Assembly: GCA_037200975.1 (NCBI GenBank)
Contig: JBBCGI010000001.1
Coordinates: forward strand, 2,542,001 to 2,606,000
From: Pseudomonadota bacterium
Lineage (GTDB): Bacteria > Pseudomonadota > Gammaproteobacteria > Steroidobacterales > Steroidobacteraceae
Direction of reading: 5' to 3'
DNA: 64,000 bases
Below, in pieces: positions 61,990 through 64,000 of the stretch; the first letter of the stretch is position 1, and every line of letters starts with the position of its first letter. Made by a program: the position numbers and the translations under genes. The notes under the pieces are model-generated. The model was not told where the DNA came from. It made no database searches and worked only from the letters and a program-made list of their open reading frames with translations.

Positions 61990-62244
61990 AAGGGGACATG
62001 CCTATTTTCGGGCGTGGCTTCTTTCAAGCCGGCTTTGGCCCTTCGATCGCGCGAATGGAGCGCGCGGAAAACGAGGCGTGAAGCGAAAAGCCCCCAATGC
62101 ACTTCAGCGCATCAAATTCTGAAGACGTAGCTTTTCGTAGCCTCGTTTTCCGGAACCCGAAGGGCGCGCTCCCTTGAGCGCGGGCGAAGGGCCAAAGCCG
62201 GCTTGAAAGAAGCCACGCCCGAAAATAGGCATGTCCCCTTTTAG
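61986..62244. repeat. Palindromic intergenic element C (60-bp perfect arms)
   Basis: The arm 61986-62045 (CTAAAAGGGGACATGCCTAT...) is the exact reverse complement of 62185-62244. The 139-base centre pairs further (GGAAAACGAGGC with GCCTCGTTTTCC; GCGCGC blocks; CTTCAG with CTGAAG at the tip), so the whole 259 bases can form one long hairpin. Its ends supply the TAA stop of the gene on each side. It shares AAAAGGGGACA-N3-CTATTT with element B. Confidence 0.92.
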
Positions 62245-62645
62245 GCGACGGTGGTCGTGCGTTTCTCTTCGAACTTGAGGATCGGCTTTCCGGAAGTCAC
62301 GGTGACTTCCCCCTCGATACGCGCGCCGTTCGCGATCGCCAGGATCTTCGCCACGATCTCGCCGTGGATCACGGCGCTCGAGCTGATCTCGAGCTTGTCT
62401 TCGACGACAATTTTTCCGGTGACCTTGCCCGCGAGCACGGCCTGCCTGGCCGTGATGTCGCCTTCCCAGTGCGCGCTTTTGCCCACGCTCAGCGTGCCAC
62501 CAATGCGGCCATTGCCCTGCACGTGACCGGACACCATGAGCGGTCCGCGGGTCTCCACGTTGCCGACCACGGTGGTGCTTTCGGCGATGACGGTGGGCGA
62601 CAGGCCGAGTCGGTCGGCGAGTCTGCGTTTGGGTTCATCGCTCAT
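62241..62645 (-). CDS. Bactofilin (polymer-forming) protein
   Basis: About 134 residues from ATG 62645 (GTG 62654 is in frame). The bactofilin beta-helix shows in regular Gly/Val repeats: TVVGNVETRGPLMVSGHVQG, GGTLSVGKSAHWEGDI, GEIVAKILAIANGARIEGEV. Bactofilins form cytoplasmic filaments that shape the cell or place wall enzymes. The TAA comes from element C, so the natural C terminus may have been slightly altered. Divergent from the SPOR lipoprotein gene. Confidence 0.9.
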   Translation of the reverse strand: MSDEPKRRLADRLGLSPTVIAESTTVVGNVETRGPLMVSGHVQGNGRIGGTLSVGKSAHWEGDITARQAVLAGKVTGKIVVEDKLEISSSAVIHGEIVAKILAIANGARIEGEVTVTSGKPILKFEEKRTTTVA

Positions 62646-62708
62646 GGCGGTCACTCCGGCAAGCTGCAGCGTTTACAATAAATCGGTCGTTGCCGCCGGA
62701 TCATAACC

Positions 62709-63398
62709 ATGTCCACCCGAACTCTCGTGATGCTGTTCGCAGTCCCGCTGCTCGCGTTGAGCGCCTGCAGCCGCGAAAAGAGCGATTGGCGTTCGGCCCA
62801 GGCCGCCGACACCACCGAGTCGTACCAGCAGTTCCTCGCGGCGCATCCGGACAGCACGCTGACCGTCACCGCGCGCGAGCGGCTCGGGCAACTCGCGGAA
62901 GAAAAGGATTGGCGCAGCGCGGCGGGTACGGATTCGCTCGAGGCCTACCAGCAATTCCTCACGCAATACCCGGCCGGAAAGTGGGCGCACGAAGCCCAGG
63001 TGCGCATCGACAGCTTCGCTGGCAATGTCGCGCCCGCCGGCGCGGGAGCCGCCGCGGGCGCGGCCGCGGCGCCAGCGCCATCGGCGGCAGGCGAGGGTGC
63101 CTCGTTGCCGGCCACGGCGCCGCCGCCAGCCGACGGCGCGGGCAGCGGTTTCGGCGTTCAGCTCGGCGCATTTTCCTCGGCTGAGCGCGCCAACGAGGAA
63201 TGGAAAAAGCTTCAGAAAGAAGCCTCCGGTTCGCTCGACGGGCTGAGCCCCCGCGTGGTCGTCGGCGACGCCGGCGGCAAGACTATCTATCGGCTGCAGG
63301 CCGAAGTGCGCGACGAAGCGCAGGCCCGTGCGATCTGCGGCGGGCTCAAGCTCGCGAACAAACCCTGCGTGCCGGTGATTCCGCACCACGGGCCATGA
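62709..63398 (+). CDS. SPOR-domain lipoprotein with a two-unit helical repeat
   Basis: 229 residues. The lipobox is LLALSACSRE. Two similar helical units follow, DWRSAQAADTTESYQQFL and DWRSAAGTDSLEAYQQFL, then an Ala/Pro linker and a SPOR domain (about 147-229; GFGVQLGAFSSAERAN) that binds denuded peptidoglycan at septa. It is divergent from the bactofilin gene, so both may serve cell-envelope shape or division. Confidence 0.88.
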   Translation: MSTRTLVMLFAVPLLALSACSREKSDWRSAQAADTTESYQQFLAAHPDSTLTVTARERLGQLAEEKDWRSAAGTDSLEAYQQFLTQYPAGKWAHEAQVRIDSFAGNVAPAGAGAAAGAAAAPAPSAAGEGASLPATAPPPADGAGSGFGVQLGAFSSAERANEEWKKLQKEASGSLDGLSPRVVVGDAGGKTIYRLQAEVRDEAQARAICGGLKLANKPCVPVIPHHGP

Positions 63399-63533
63399 GG
63401 TCGCGCCGCTCGTTGACAGAACGACGGCAATAATCAGCGCGGCCGGCATACCGCGCGTCACATCGTGACGCTGCACGTCACCCGGCCCACGGCGGGCCGC
63501 CGCGCTGGTCTCCTAACTCACTGATTTGTATGA

Positions 63534-63758
63534 ATGTCGCGTGCTGGCACGCGCATTGCTTTGTCCTACACCGTGATTGCCAGATCCACAGTAACGCTGA
63601 TTCTTCCCCACGCGCAGGGCGTCGCGAGCACGCGGCCGGCGCTGGCGGGAATGATGATCAAGCGGCGTCGCGCGGGCAGCGTGATGTTCGCTCCGGTCGA
63701 CGCGCGGCTCGCGCGCGCGCAGATCAGCGCGATCCAGGCGGTCAAGGTTTCGAGGTAA
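63534..63758 (+). CDS. Uncertain small ORF
   Basis: A 74-codon frame (MSRAGTRIALSYTVIARS...) with GC-rich codon ends but no ribosome site. A 66-codon frame on the opposite strand (63566-63766) is equally plausible by composition. At most one is real. The gap 63399-63533 shows nothing else. Confidence 0.3.
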   Translation: MSRAGTRIALSYTVIARSTVTLILPHAQGVASTRPALAGMMIKRRRAGSVMFAPVDARLARAQISAIQAVKVSR

Positions 63759-63763
63759 TACCT

Positions 63764-63863
63764 CACAGAGGTAGGTCCTCAAAAAGGTCTGCGAACAACT
63801 CTTCCCCGGTGTTCGCTTCTTGGCGCCGCGCACGACTTCCCCCGTACGCGGCGCTTTTTCTTT
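63764..63863 (+). ncRNA. Candidate structured RNA with C-rich loops
   Basis: About 100 nt before the last gene. Stem 1 GAGG-TAGGT-CCTC (63768-63780), stem 2 GCGAACA with loop ACTCTTCCCCGG and TGTTCGC (63791-63816), stem 3 the terminator with loop holding CTTCCCCC. A TAATAC box at 63756 could be its -10, but no good -35 is seen. It may be a small RNA or a leader of the gene at 63915. No protein frame fits. Confidence 0.4.
63823..63863 (+). terminator. Strong intrinsic terminator
   Basis: GCGCCGCG pairs with CGCGGCGC (63823-63854) around a 16-base loop, directly followed by TTTTTCTTTT. The T run is on the plus strand, so plus-strand transcription from the left ends here. Confidence 0.88.
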
Positions 63864-63914
63864 TCTGCAAGCCGAGCGAGTAGAGTTGCGCATCGCAAAA
63901 TTCGAGGTGTGCGC

Positions 63915-64000
63915 ATGTCGAAGTATTCACTCGGCTGGGCTTGGGCCAGCTGCGTTCTGCTTGGCCTGAACGTTTCCGCCGGCGCCGCCGGCAAACCCGC
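63915..64000 (+). CDS. Partial exported protein, N-terminal end
   Basis: The first 28 codons from ATG 63915 (MSKYSLGWAWASCVLLGL, then NVSAGAAGKP) form a signal peptide with likely cleavage after SAGA or nearby. GAGGTG six bases before the ATG is the ribosome site. The body lies past the window edge, so no family can be given. Confidence 0.65.
   Translation, partial: MSKYSLGWAWASCVLLGLNVSAGAAGKP

Overview
The window is a GC-rich bacterial chromosome segment with tightly packed genes and many 1-4 base stop/start overlaps. The gene set points to a gammaproteobacterium: hslVU-xerC-DUF484-dapF, ubiK-comM, polA next to engB, cytochrome c4-dsbA, tamA-tamB, glnK-amtB, algZ/algR-like genes and an lptM-type lipoprotein. 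An arginine cluster with an acylornithine-type transcarbamylase recalls Xanthomonadales and Steroidobacter/Nevskia-like lineages. That placement is inference from gene content; no rRNA or marker search could be run.

Layout. 1-4 kb: S9 peptidase, DUF695-RraB protein, DUF938 methyltransferase. 4-8.4 kb (minus): hslU, hslV, xerC, DUF484, dapF. 8.4-11.7 kb: GNAT, CoA-binding, DUF2167 and ferredoxin-like genes. 11.7-15 kb (minus): LytTR regulator, its sensor kinase, a beta-hydroxyacid dehydrogenase and a DUF4124 protein. 15.2-17 kb: glnK-amtB behind a clear sigma-54-type promoter. 17.2-19.1 kb: ubiK-comM. 19.1-27.4 kb: cytochromes c, tRNA-Arg(CCG), corA, dsbA, engB, an outer-membrane barrel gene, polA, lptM and a hotdog thioesterase, with a candidate small RNA between engB and the barrel gene. 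27.4-35.6 kb: one minus-strand arginine cluster, argR-argG-(unknown P-loop gene)-argC-argD-argF'-argB-argH, with an ARG-box-like palindrome before argR. 35.7-44.2 kb: YciI, alkB, tamB, tamA, NRDE protein, nudC. 44.2-50.4 kb: FlhC-like regulator, a divergent unknown gene, a subtilase-fold protease, a TonB-C-like protein and an ABC exporter. 50.4-54.4 kb: lipoprotein, hydrolase and a YdbL/YdbH pair. 54.5-59.1 kb: PAP2 phosphatase + GT4 glycosyltransferase, an odd membrane-anchored receiver protein and a YheT-type hydrolase. 59.2-63.4 kb: FnIII/PQQ-type/diheme lipoprotein, bactofilin, SPOR lipoprotein. The right end holds a candidate structured RNA and the start of an exported protein.

Most notable: (1) a candidate ~110-nt small RNA at the polA-engB locus, the position of Spot 42/ErsA/sX13-type RNAs elsewhere, with a C-rich loop, an intrinsic terminator and a sigma-E/AlgU-like promoter; (2) an arginine transcarbamylase with Ala at the residue that separates acetyl- from succinyl-ornithine enzymes, in an operon carrying an unassigned P-loop gene; (3) three near-perfect palindromic intergenic elements (arms of 31, 35 and 60 bp), two sharing an AAAAGGGGACA-N3-CTATTT terminus, which look like non-autonomous REP/RAYT-type elements; (4) a subtilase with Glu where His is expected; (5) a lipidated YdbL that seems to have absorbed the YnbE strand.
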